DNA from: JBDTLH01 sp039934875
GTDB taxonomy: Bacteria; Acidobacteriota; Terriglobia; Terriglobales; Acidobacteriaceae
Assembly: GCA_039934875.1 (NCBI GenBank)
Contig: JBDTLH010000155.1
Location: forward strand, 1 to 16,706
Reading direction: 5' to 3'
Length of the DNA stretch: 16,706 nucleotides
In this document: piece after piece, positions 1 to 6,548 of the stretch
Position numbering within the stretch: position 1 is the first letter of the stretch
Layout: each line of letters starts with the position of its first letter
The notes under the pieces: generated by a model
Database searches by the model: none
What the model was told of the DNA's origin: nothing
What the model saw: the letters and a program-made list of their open reading frames with translations, nothing else
Position numbers and translations under genes: made by a program

Positions 1-1441
1 GCCTTACTTCCTCGACGCCGTGCGCTACAGCCGCAAAGTTGGTTATAACTCGGTGCAGGCGGCGACCAACGGCATCGAATTTGCGAAGTCGAAGGAATTC
101 TGCCGTCAGGCGGCGGAGGCTGGGCTGCGCTTTGCCTATCTGCAATTCGATGGTATCGGCAACGAAGCCAACGCACACCGCAAAGTAGGCAACCTGTTTG
201 ACGTGAAGTTGCAGGCAATTAACAACCTGCACGAGGCCGGCGTGGACATCGTGCCGGTAACCACCATCGTCAATGGCATCAACAATGAACAGGTCGGGCG
301 CATTATCCAGTTTGCTCTGGACAATCCGAGAACCATCAGCTTCCTCTCCTTCCAGCCGGTTTCGTTTACTGGCCGCGATGAAGAGATCACCGATGATCGC
401 CGCACCGCGCAGCGCTACACGCTGTCGCATCTGGCGCATGAGGTGAAGGAGCAAACCGGAATCGGCGAGCCGACGCGCGATTGGTTTCCCATCTCTTTCA
501 TGAGCACCTTCACCGATTGGGCCGACTTGGTGCACGGGCCGGATGTGGAGTGGGGACAGAACACCTGCGGATGTCATCCGAATTGCGGTGTCGGCATGGC
601 GATCATGATCGACAAAGAGACCAAAGAGGCGGTGCCGGTGACCGCGTTCCTGCGAGGCGATCAGCTCGCCAAGGACGTGGCCAAGGTCAATGATGCGGCC
701 CGCGGACGTTTCCTCTCAATCATCGGCATGTCGCTGGCGCTGGCCAGGAACTACGATCCTTTCAAGTCGCCGACGCACTTTAAAATGACCGATCTGTTGA
801 AGAAGTTCGATAAGGCTTTTGGCGCTACTCCGGATGCGGACAAGAAATACGGCAAGGTAGCGGGCGAGAACCGTTTGGAAGATGTGGAGAAGCGCCGCAA
901 GGACCGCTGGAATTTCCTATTCGTCGCAGGCATGTGGTTCCAGGACCTGTTCAACTACGATTTCCGGCGCACCGAGCAATGCATTATTCCTTACGCGACG
1001 CAAGAGGGCGAGATCAGCTTCTGCGCCTACAACACCGGCGTGGGATGGCGCAATATCATCGAGAAGATGCACATGACGGCGACCCTCACCAAGTGGTATG
1101 AGGAGCACGGGCGGCACGAGATCTTCGCCGGCGGCAAGAAGGTCGCGATGCCGCAGACTGGCCACGCACTTAACCTGAATGATGAGCACGTACACGCCAA
1201 ACGCAACACTACGCTCGACGATCTGGGGATTGCCAAGAACGCGGGAGAAGAGCGGTTGCGCGCGCGCGACGCGAAAATCAAGCAGGACGCGGAAAATGCC
1301 AAAATGGCACGGCTCTATCGTGAGCACGTGCTGGGAGAGAAACCGATGGAAGGCTTTATCCCGCTCGATAGCCTGATTGCACCTGCTCCCAAGAAGGCGG
1401 CAAATAAGGAACTTGAGCCTGAGCCGGTGATGGGCGACTAG
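1..1441 (+). CDS. Tes-like radical SAM protein (membrane-spanning lipid synthase family), 5'-truncated by the window edge
   Basis: The reading frame is open from base 2 to the TAG at 1439-1441 (479 residues visible). The GTG at 20 is an internal Val, not a start, and the N-terminal part with the radical SAM CxxxCxxC motif lies outside the window. The visible part matches the Tes family (archaeal GDGT/macrocyclic archaeol synthase, such as M. jannaschii MJ0619) in order: QAATNGIEFA, YLQFDGI, VDIVPVTTIVNGINNEQVG, FLSFQPVSFTGR, RYTLSHL, DWFPIS, a cysteine cluster TCGCHPNCGVG, and a late EQCIIPYA/ISFCAYN pair. Counting from the first visible codon, Cys189, 191, 195, 327 and 341 are candidate ligands for auxiliary Fe-S clusters. 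Tes couples the ends of two lipid tails by forming a C-C bond; a similar role on acyl tails (iso-diabolic acid type) is inferred here. About 110 C-terminal residues after the last Cys motif are charged and Ala/Lys-rich, and look like a lineage-specific tail. The family call is firm; the substrate is not shown by sequence. Confidence 0.85.
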   Translation, partial: PYFLDAVRYSRKVGYNSVQAATNGIEFAKSKEFCRQAAEAGLRFAYLQFDGIGNEANAHRKVGNLFDVKLQAINNLHEAGVDIVPVTTIVNGINNEQVGRIIQFALDNPRTISFLSFQPVSFTGRDEEITDDRRTAQRYTLSHLAHEVKEQTGIGEPTRDWFPISFMSTFTDWADLVHGPDVEWGQNTCGCHPNCGVGMAIMIDKETKEAVPVTAFLRGDQLAKDVAKVNDAARGRFLSIIGMSLALARNYDPFKSPTHFKMTDLLKKFDKAFGATPDADKKYGKVAGENRLEDVEKRRKDRWNFLFVAGMWFQDLFNYDFRRTEQCIIPYATQEGEISFCAYNTGVGWRNIIEKMHMTATLTKWYEEHGRHEIFAGGKKVAMPQTGHALNLNDEHVHAKRNTTLDDLGIAKNAGEERLRARDAKIKQDAENAKMARLYREHVLGEKPMEGFIPLDSLIAPAPKKAANKELEPEPVMGD

Positions 1442-1462
1442 TGCTCGACAGAATAGCGGCAG

Positions 1463-1493
1463 GCGCGGACCTTTGGGTCCGCGCTTCTTTTTT
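1463..1493 (+). terminator. Rho-independent terminator after the Tes-like gene
   Basis: A perfect 9-bp GC-rich stem (GCGCGGACC at 1463-1471, GGTCCGCGC at 1476-1484) with a TTTG loop is followed by TTCTTTTTT. It starts 21 nt after the stop codon, so it should end the upstream transcript and isolate it from the lipoprotein-mutY unit. Confidence 0.85.
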
Positions 1494-1497
1494 GATT

Positions 1498-1503
1498 TAG
1501 AAT
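1498..1503 (+). promoter_or_regulatory. possible -10 box for the lipoprotein-mutY-redoxin unit
   Basis: TAGAAT matches TATAAT at five of six positions and lies between the terminator and the ATG at 1520. I see no good -35 hexamer, since the expected place falls inside the terminator stem. A promoter is needed here because of that terminator, but this exact site is uncertain. Confidence 0.3.
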
Positions 1504-1519
1504 CACCGAGACTTCTGCC

Positions 1520-1984
1520 ATGCCAAAACTTGCGTTGATCTCGTCTCTTCTAGCTGCGCTGGTGTTCTCCGGTTGCGCGGTAAAGATGCCGGTTGCGGGA
1601 CACACTCCGCGCAGCACCTTCGGCAAAGCCACCGGGCCCGATGGATGGGAGAGCGCCTTCTGGGGCGCGGTCAAAGACAAGGACTGGGCGGGAGTCGAAC
1701 GGCACTTATCCAGCAATTATGTTTTTACCGCGGCCCCGGGCGGGTTCGATAAGGCGCAGACGCTTGCGCTTTTGAAGCGGTTCGACCTAACCGGATTCGA
1801 AATTACAGACTTCACATCGAGACCGGAAGGAAACGACTTCGTAGTCACTTATACTCTGGCTATCAGCGGTACATTCGATGGAAAGCCGATTGCGCATCCG
1901 GTGACCCGGATTCTGTCAGTCTGGCAGCTTCAGAAAAAGGGTGAAGTATTGATCGCGCAGAGTGAGACGGCAGCTCCCAAATGA
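1520..1984 (+). CDS. putative NTF2-like (SnoaL/DUF4440-type) lipoprotein
   Basis: The protein has 154 residues. It begins with a short hydrophobic signal (residues 5-17) ending in FSGC with Cys19, consistent with a lipoprotein signal peptide, although Phe at -3 is unusual for a lipobox. The remainder, with DGWESAFWGAVKDKDWAGVE, a central DKAQTLALLKRFDLTGFEI and a late VTRILSVWQ strand, has the pattern of small NTF2-like alpha/beta barrel proteins: helices first, then strands ending in a Trp strand. Such domains bind small ligands or act as accessory subunits, and no catalytic residues can be assigned. No strong Shine-Dalgarno site precedes the ATG. The stop codon overlaps the mutY start by 4 nt (ATGA), so the two are probably translationally coupled. 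The lipoprotein call is fairly sure; the NTF2-like fold is an inference from pattern. Confidence 0.7.
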   Translation: MPKLALISSLLAALVFSGCAVKMPVAGHTPRSTFGKATGPDGWESAFWGAVKDKDWAGVERHLSSNYVFTAAPGGFDKAQTLALLKRFDLTGFEITDFTSRPEGNDFVVTYTLAISGTFDGKPIAHPVTRILSVWQLQKKGEVLIAQSETAAPK

Positions 1985-2928
1985 AGCAGGGCCGAATTGC
2001 CGCCGCCCTGCTCAACTGGTATGACGGGCACAAACGCGATCTTCCCTGGCGGCGGACATCTGATGCCTACGCCATCTGGATCAGCGAGATCATGTTGCAA
2101 CAGACGCGGGTTGCGGCCGTTATCGGCTACTACGAACGCTTTCTGACCCGCTTTCCTGGCGTATATGCGCTATCCAACGCCCACGAAGACGAAGTACTGG
2201 CGCAATGGAGCGGCCTGGGATACTATCGGCGCGCGCGGATGATGCATCAGGCGGCGAAGCAGATTGTTGCGCAGCATGGCGGTATTTTTCCCCACAATGA
2301 GGAGTCGTTGCGTGCGCTGCCAGGCATAGGACGCTATACCGCCGCTGCCATTGCGAGCATCGCCTTTAATCGGCCAGTGGGAGTCGTGGACGGCAATGTT
2401 GAGCGCGTGCTCACGCGACTTGCAGGAATTTCTCTCACCCGCCAGCAATGCTGGGCGCGGGTCGCCGCGCTTTTGGATGTAAATCGTCCGGGTGATTTCA
2501 ATCAGGCGATGATGGAGATGGGAGCAACGCTGTGCACGCCGAAGTCGCCGCAATGTTTGCTCTGTCCGTTACGGAGTTTTTGCCGGACGCGAGGTGAACA
2601 CCAGACGATCAAGCTATCGCCGCGGAGTACGGCGGTGATTTATTGCCTGCTGCGGCAAAAAGCACATGCGGTGCTGCTGACGCGGCGGGCAGCGTCCGAG
2701 CGGCTGATGCCTTCGATGTGGGAGCTGCCATCTCTCGCGCCGCAGGACGGAGATCCTATCTACCATCTCAGGCATTCCATTACCAACACTGACTACCAGG
2801 TCTTCGTGTTCGGTGGAGGCAAAAGAACCGGCAGAGGCGGCCAATGGGCTTCTGTCGCTTCCCTGCCTGCTCTGCCGCTGACTGGCTTGTCGCGAAAAAT
2901 CTTGCGCAAAGCGAATATACTCGGCTGA
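1981..2928 (+). CDS. mutY: adenine DNA glycosylase MutY
   Basis: The protein has 315 residues. It removes adenine mispaired with 8-oxoguanine, preventing G-to-T mutations. The catalytic Glu36 lies in SEIMLQQTRV, the helix-hairpin-helix is LPGIGRYTA (113-121), the catalytic Asp137 lies in VVDGNVERVLTR, and the [4Fe-4S] loop has Cys185, 192, 195 and 201 with the usual C-x6-C-x2-C-x5-C spacing. The C-terminal Nudix-like 8-oxoG recognition domain keeps MWELPSL and LRHSITNTDY (the counterpart of the FSH region) but is compact; E. coli MutY has about 350 residues. The ATG overlaps the lipoprotein stop by 4 nt, and no other in-frame start fits better. The gene ends in TGATG, sharing one base with the next start. 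Confidence 0.95.
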   Translation: MKQGRIAAALLNWYDGHKRDLPWRRTSDAYAIWISEIMLQQTRVAAVIGYYERFLTRFPGVYALSNAHEDEVLAQWSGLGYYRRARMMHQAAKQIVAQHGGIFPHNEESLRALPGIGRYTAAAIASIAFNRPVGVVDGNVERVLTRLAGISLTRQQCWARVAALLDVNRPGDFNQAMMEMGATLCTPKSPQCLLCPLRSFCRTRGEHQTIKLSPRSTAVIYCLLRQKAHAVLLTRRAASERLMPSMWELPSLAPQDGDPIYHLRHSITNTDYQVFVFGGGKRTGRGGQWASVASLPALPLTGLSRKILRKANILG

Positions 2929-3392
2929 TGGCAGCGCTTATTCGGGGGGCGGCAGCTCCCATATTTGTACTTCCGGCTCTCGATGGCGAGGCGGTTTCAC
3001 TCTTGCCCCTGACCCGGACCGTGCTGCTGTTCTTCAAAAGCGCATGTCCGACGTGCCGGTACGCGATCCCGTTCTTCGAGCGCTTGTATTTGACGGCACG
3101 CGGGGTAAAGTTCCTGGGCATCTCGCAGGATGATACCGCCAAGACCCGGGAGTTCGTGCAGCGCTGCGGAATTAGCTTTCCGGTGCTGATCGAGGATGCA
3201 CCAAGATATACGGCTTCCAATGCTTACGGGCTGACGAATGTGCCCACCGTTTTTTTGGTTTCAGCAGAGGGCGTTGTCGAATTCAGCAGCGTGGGTTGGG
3301 CGCGACAGGATATTGACGGCCTCTCGCATCGCATAGCGCGGTTGCCTTTGTTCCAGCCCGGCGAAGCAGTGGCCGATTTCAAGGCCGGCTGA
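2928..3392 (+). CDS. thioredoxin-fold redoxin (TlpA/AhpC-TSA-like) with CPTC active site
   Basis: The open frame reaches upstream to 2844 inside mutY, but the ATG at 2928 is preferred. It overlaps the mutY TGA by one base (TGATG), and from there the protein starts at the redoxin domain (GAAAPIFVLPALDGEAVSLL). The product is then 154 residues. The active site is FFKSACPTCRYAIPFF with Cys40 and Cys43, the cis-proline is Pro106 in NVPTVFLV, and FLGISQDD is the usual strand after the first helix. There is no signal peptide, so the protein is probably cytoplasmic, unlike exported TlpA. It may be a thiol reductase or a peroxide-reducing redoxin. Cys80 could be a further redox residue. Coupling to mutY suggests joint expression in oxidative stress, which is inference. 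Confidence 0.82.
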   Translation: MAALIRGAAAPIFVLPALDGEAVSLLPLTRTVLLFFKSACPTCRYAIPFFERLYLTARGVKFLGISQDDTAKTREFVQRCGISFPVLIEDAPRYTASNAYGLTNVPTVFLVSAEGVVEFSSVGWARQDIDGLSHRIARLPLFQPGEAVADFKAG

Positions 3393-3398
3393 GAATCC

Positions 3399-3424
3399 AA
3401 AAACTAGCCTGCCGGGCGCAGGCT
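3399..3424 (-). terminator. Rho-independent terminator of the permease operon
   Basis: On the minus strand, AGCCTGC (3424-3418) and GCAGGCT (3412-3406) form a perfect 7-bp stem with a 5-nt loop, followed by AGTTTTTGG. It lies just after the permease stop codon, between the two convergent genes. On the plus strand the stem is not followed by a T tract, so it should act mainly on the minus-strand transcript. Confidence 0.78.
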
Positions 3425-3429
3425 GATAA

Positions 3430-4533
3430 TCAATCGTAAGCCAATGCGTCAATCGGGTCTTTGCGCGCCGCCTTGAACGCCGGATAGAGCGCGCCGATCA
3501 GAGCGCCAAAGAGCGACAAGATCGCCGCGTTGCGTACCCAAGCCCATTGGAACGACATGGGCAGGGTCGGAAATCTGTTCATCAGCGCAAGCCGCGCCAC
3601 ATAGCTGACGGCAGTGCCCACGATGATGCCTGCTATCGCGAGCAGCGCGGTTTCGCGCAGCACCACATTAATAATGTAGAGCTTGGATGCGCCGAGCGAT
3701 TTCAGAATTCCGATCTCCCGCGTGCGCTCTATCACAGCCGTGTACATCGACTGGAAAATCACGATAAAGCCGATCACCATCGCAACTCCGATCACTACAT
3801 CGAGAAAGATATTGAAGCCGGGCAAATGTTCGGGCGTCATTTGCGAGAGATACTGCTGCAAGGAAACAACTTTGTATTCTTGCAGCCCTGGCACACTGTG
3901 GATGTCCTGGGCGACCTGTTCTGTCTTCGTGGGGTCCGCCAGCTTGATATAGAAGACGGAGACCTTTCCTTCCGCGCCGATCAGCTCCTGCATGGTCTTC
4001 ATGGGAAACAGCTTGCGTCCTCCGATGCCGTGGCGCACGATGCCGCAGATGCGGAACTTGTGGTTCAGCGCGAGCAGTGTGTCACCGACGTGCGCGTTCT
4101 TCGATGCGGCATAAACGTCATCCACGATCACGTCATTAGGCCGTTGGAACGCTCCTCCGGAAATGTAATCAAAAGGGCCCGACACAGATTGGAAGCTGGC
4201 GAGATCGATGCCATAGAGCACTTCGAGGTTGGTGCCGGAGGCGACCTGCATCACCACCGGAGCCACTGCCGCCACACCGGGTATGGGCTTCAACTTGTCC
4301 GCAATCTTGATGGGTAATGGGGCGCCGCTCATGCCGCCGAACATGGTTGCATTAGGGGGTTGCACCATGAGATCGAATCCGATGCCCGCTTGTCGTCCCT
4401 TGTTGTCATTCAACATGCCCAGCGACAAGCCTACGATGAGCAGGATCAGCGTGACTTCCAGAGCGATGGCGAGTACGCTGATCAGCGATCGTATCGGGCG
4501 ATGGACCAGGTTGGCGACGATCATCTTATTCAT
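3430..4533 (-). CDS. FtsX/MacB-type ABC transporter permease
   Basis: The protein has 367 residues with the four-helix layout of MacB/LolC/E-type permeases. Helix 1 is at about 17-40, a periplasmic MacB-like domain at about 45-235, and helices 2 to 4 at about 241-265, 293-315 and 333-353. The cytoplasmic coupling motif ERTREIGILKSLGASK (269-284) and the ending YPAFKAARKDPIDALAYD are diagnostic. Such permeases need an ABC ATPase and work by mechanotransmission on periplasmic substrates (lipoproteins, lipids, peptides) rather than by pumping through a channel. No ATPase gene is next to it: a terminator follows immediately and the gene before it is a lipoprotein. The start codon shares one base with the upstream stop (TAATG), and CAGGTG eight bases before it can serve as Shine-Dalgarno site. 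The family is certain; the substrate is unknown. Confidence 0.9.
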   Translation of the reverse strand: MNKMIVANLVHRPIRSLISVLAIALEVTLILLIVGLSLGMLNDNKGRQAGIGFDLMVQPPNATMFGGMSGAPLPIKIADKLKPIPGVAAVAPVVMQVASGTNLEVLYGIDLASFQSVSGPFDYISGGAFQRPNDVIVDDVYAASKNAHVGDTLLALNHKFRICGIVRHGIGGRKLFPMKTMQELIGAEGKVSVFYIKLADPTKTEQVAQDIHSVPGLQEYKVVSLQQYLSQMTPEHLPGFNIFLDVVIGVAMVIGFIVIFQSMYTAVIERTREIGILKSLGASKLYIINVVLRETALLAIAGIIVGTAVSYVARLALMNRFPTLPMSFQWAWVRNAAILSLFGALIGALYPAFKAARKDPIDALAYD

Positions 4534-5435
4534 TATTTGAGCACCTGCAGTTGCGAGCCTTCGGGCTGCTTCAACTGAAACTGGTCAGCGGTGAGCGGCT
4601 GGTTGAGGCGCAGCTTTTCAATCGTAATATTGATCTCATACTCCTCTTTTGGCCGGAGGATGCGGATTAGATAGGGAAAGCTGATGCCGTCCGTATCCGT
4701 GAAGTTATCGTAGGTCGCTTGGGTGACAACGTTACCTTCAGTATCAAAGATTTCCTGCATATGGGGCTTGAGATCATTGCGACTGAATACGATGCGCCGA
4801 GCTATATACCAGTTTTTTTCTCCGTGATTGAGCACTTCCAGCACATACGTCGGCAGTTCGAGCTGCTTGCGGCGGTCGTGCAAATCTTCCACATGCTCTG
4901 TTCCGCTGCGGATCACGGCAATTTCAGTTTTGGTATCGATGTATGGCGCCAGAAGTGCGTCCATGATTGCCTGGGGACGGATGTTCTCGATTGAATTATT
5001 CGAGGGGTGGGTAACCACATTGGTGCCTTCGATGAATTTGTTCTTCGGCGGGATGGAAAGCCGGAACTGCTCACCATTGCTTACCATATCGAAGAGCCGA
5101 GTACGTACTACGGGTACCAGCCCAATCAGACGCAAATCACTGGGTTTCTGGATCAGCATGTAACCGGGGATCTCCTGATAATCGGTTACCTTCCCCTTAT
5201 TTTGTCCGCCGACAGAAGTAGCAATCTCAATGGTGGCGTTAACGGTGTGGACGGCCCGCGCATAACCATTGACCAATTGGACCAAATCATCAAGCGATGC
5301 ATTCAGCACCCTGGAGGACGTCAACTTTGCTTGCACCGGACGGGTACGCGAAATGCATCCGCTCATCACGATCAGGAGGAAGAAGGCACTAAGGAATAAA
5401 AAGACCGTTGAAAAAAACCGTTGAACTTTAATCAT
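4533..5435 (-). CDS. LolA-like (outer-membrane lipoprotein-sorting protein type) lipoprotein
   Basis: The protein has 300 residues. An N-terminal hydrophobic stretch (about 7-25) ends in IVMSGC with Cys27, a lipoprotein signal. After it come alternating strands such as VHTVNATIEIATSV, GYMLIQKPSDLRLIGLVPV, TRLFDMVSNGEQFRLSIP and KNKFIEGTN. This is the pattern of the LolA/LolB-like half-barrel and DUF4292-type proteins: a polar 'helix, then MLIQKP.DLR, then F.M.SNG..F.L..P' order. Such proteins carry or accept lipidated proteins or other lipids. The stop overlaps the downstream permease start by one base, so the two are probably made together and may be functional partners. I see only a weak Shine-Dalgarno site before this ATG. 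The lipoprotein call is firm; the LolA-like assignment is from pattern only. Confidence 0.75.
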   Translation of the reverse strand: MIKVQRFFSTVFLFLSAFFLLIVMSGCISRTRPVQAKLTSSRVLNASLDDLVQLVNGYARAVHTVNATIEIATSVGGQNKGKVTDYQEIPGYMLIQKPSDLRLIGLVPVVRTRLFDMVSNGEQFRLSIPPKNKFIEGTNVVTHPSNNSIENIRPQAIMDALLAPYIDTKTEIAVIRSGTEHVEDLHDRRKQLELPTYVLEVLNHGEKNWYIARRIVFSRNDLKPHMQEIFDTEGNVVTQATYDNFTDTDGISFPYLIRILRPKEEYEINITIEKLRLNQPLTADQFQLKQPEGSQLQVLK

Positions 5436-5487
5436 CTCATTGTCAGAGTTCGTTCGTCTTTAGACGCAAAGGGCGACCAAACGGCTC

Positions 5488-5493
5488 AGTATA
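5488..5493 (-). promoter_or_regulatory. possible -10 box before the LolA-like lipoprotein
   Basis: Reading the minus strand between mltG and the lipoprotein gene (5436-5522), TATACT occurs 53 nt before the ATG. It matches TATAAT at five of six positions. The -35 region (ACGGAA) is poor, so read-through from mltG may be the main source of transcript. The gap also holds the short inverted repeat CGTCTTTAGACG (5455-5466). Confidence 0.25.
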
Positions 5494-5522
5494 TTAGGTT
5501 TTCTCGCTCTTTCCGTTCCCGC

Positions 5523-6506
5523 TCACTTACCTTCTCGATAGAGCATGACATTGTGATTGTGTTCTTCGAGCGTACGCGCAAACCGGTGATGGCCGCGATT
5601 GTCGGCGACAAAGTAGAGATAATCAGTGGTGGCCGGGGCCATCGCCGCCTGCAATGCGCTCACGCCCGGATTGCAGATGGGACCGGGAGGCAAACCTGCG
5701 TGCGTATAAGTATTGTAGGTGGAATCCGAGTGCAGCTCCGATTGATGAATGGCGCCGTTCCACGTGCCTGCGAGCAGAGAGGCATAGATCACGCTGGGAT
5801 CGGTAGCCAGGGCGATGTGGGCGCGAAGACGGTTATAGAAGACTCCGGCGACCAGGGAACGCTCTTCCGGGACCGCAGTCTCCTTCTCCACCACTGACGC
5901 CATGGTCACCAGCGCGGGAATCTCGGCGCCGTGTTGCAGCAGCCCTATGGCCTGTGCCCGCTGGCGAAAGCGTCTTACCATGGTGCCCGCCATCTCGCGC
6001 GGAGTGCTCGACTTGCTGAAACGGTAAGTGTCCGGAAACATATAACCCTCGAGCGATGTCGCCTGGGGGGAGAGGTCGCTAATCAACCGCGTGTCAGTGC
6101 GGACTTCATTCAGGAAATCCTGGCGGCTGCCGATTCCGGCGTTCTCTACCGCTTGCGCAATATCGAACATATTGAAGCCCTCGGGGACCACGACAATACG
6201 CGCTGCAACCTCGCCACGAACAATGTGCTGGTGTACCTCCCCGACGGTTTCCGGATGGTCGAACTCGTACTCCCCCGCCTTGAGGCTCCTCTTTCCCCCA
6301 AGAGTGTAGTGGTAGAGCAGGAATGCAGTGGCACTACGCACCGCCCCGGCCTGCTGTAGTTTGCCGGCAATAACAGGCGTGGAGTCGCCGGGGCGAAGCT
6401 CGACATCTTTAGGCTGAGAGCCGCCATAAGGAACAAAAGTCGCGAACCCGAGATACACCGCCGCCGCAAACGCGATGATAATCAGCAGAATGAGAAGCTT
6501 ACGCAC
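5523..6506 (-). CDS. mltG: endolytic murein transglycosylase MltG (YceG-like)
   Basis: The protein has 327 residues. MltG cuts nascent peptidoglycan strands at the inner membrane and is thought to set glycan length. One N-terminal membrane anchor (residues 3-25) is followed by a LysM-like region with LRPGDSTPVIAGKLQQAGAV and SLKAGEYEF, and then the YceG catalytic domain. The catalytic Glu207 lies in ASVVEKET, with EGYMFPDTYRF (153-163), ATDPSVIYA (234-242), GLPPGPICNPG (271-281) and the terminal GHHRFARTLEEHN (305-317), all hallmarks of the family. The length is close to the usual 330-340 residues. The start is a GTG; no in-frame ATG lies upstream before the divergent ruvX. The gene heads the minus-strand cluster, 87 nt before the LolA-like gene. 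Next to ruvX it resembles the mltG/ruvX neighbourhoods of several phyla, though here the two are divergent. Confidence 0.95.
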   Translation of the reverse strand: MRKLLILLIIIAFAAAVYLGFATFVPYGGSQPKDVELRPGDSTPVIAGKLQQAGAVRSATAFLLYHYTLGGKRSLKAGEYEFDHPETVGEVHQHIVRGEVAARIVVVPEGFNMFDIAQAVENAGIGSRQDFLNEVRTDTRLISDLSPQATSLEGYMFPDTYRFSKSSTPREMAGTMVRRFRQRAQAIGLLQHGAEIPALVTMASVVEKETAVPEERSLVAGVFYNRLRAHIALATDPSVIYASLLAGTWNGAIHQSELHSDSTYNTYTHAGLPPGPICNPGVSALQAAMAPATTDYLYFVADNRGHHRFARTLEEHNHNVMLYREGK

Positions 6507-6512
6507 TTCTAC

Positions 6513-6540
6513 ATTGTACTCACGCCTATAATCCCCTCAA
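6513..6540 (-). promoter_or_regulatory. mltG: candidate mltG promoter
   Basis: On the minus strand TTGAGG (6540-6535) is separated by 16 nt from TACAAT (6518-6513). The start site expected six to seven bases downstream would fall on or next to the mltG GTG at 6506, implying a very short or absent leader, which fits the lack of a Shine-Dalgarno site. It overlaps the candidate ruvX promoter on the other strand. Confidence 0.4.
6527..6532 (+). promoter_or_regulatory. ruvX: candidate ruvX -10 box
   Basis: A perfect TATAAT lies 16 nt before the ruvX ATG. No good -35 hexamer sits at 16-18 nt upstream; that place falls inside the mltG start region. The predicted leader would be about 10 nt, too short for a normal Shine-Dalgarno site. 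Confidence 0.4.
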
Positions 6541-6548
6541 GCATTGGA

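Noticed and set aside
2844..2927. Upstream start for the redoxin gene inside mutY
   Set aside because: The extra 28 residues (MGFCRFPACS...) are the shifted reading of the mutY end and precede the redoxin fold; the TGATG overlap gives a better start at 2928.
3547..4317. 256-codon open frame on the plus strand
   Set aside because: It lies wholly antisense to the FtsX-type permease. Its product is His/Arg/Asp-rich without any family pattern, whereas the permease frame has clear motifs.
5421..5897. 158-codon open frame on the plus strand over mltG
   Set aside because: It is antisense to the conserved C-terminal part of mltG and has no recognisable domain.
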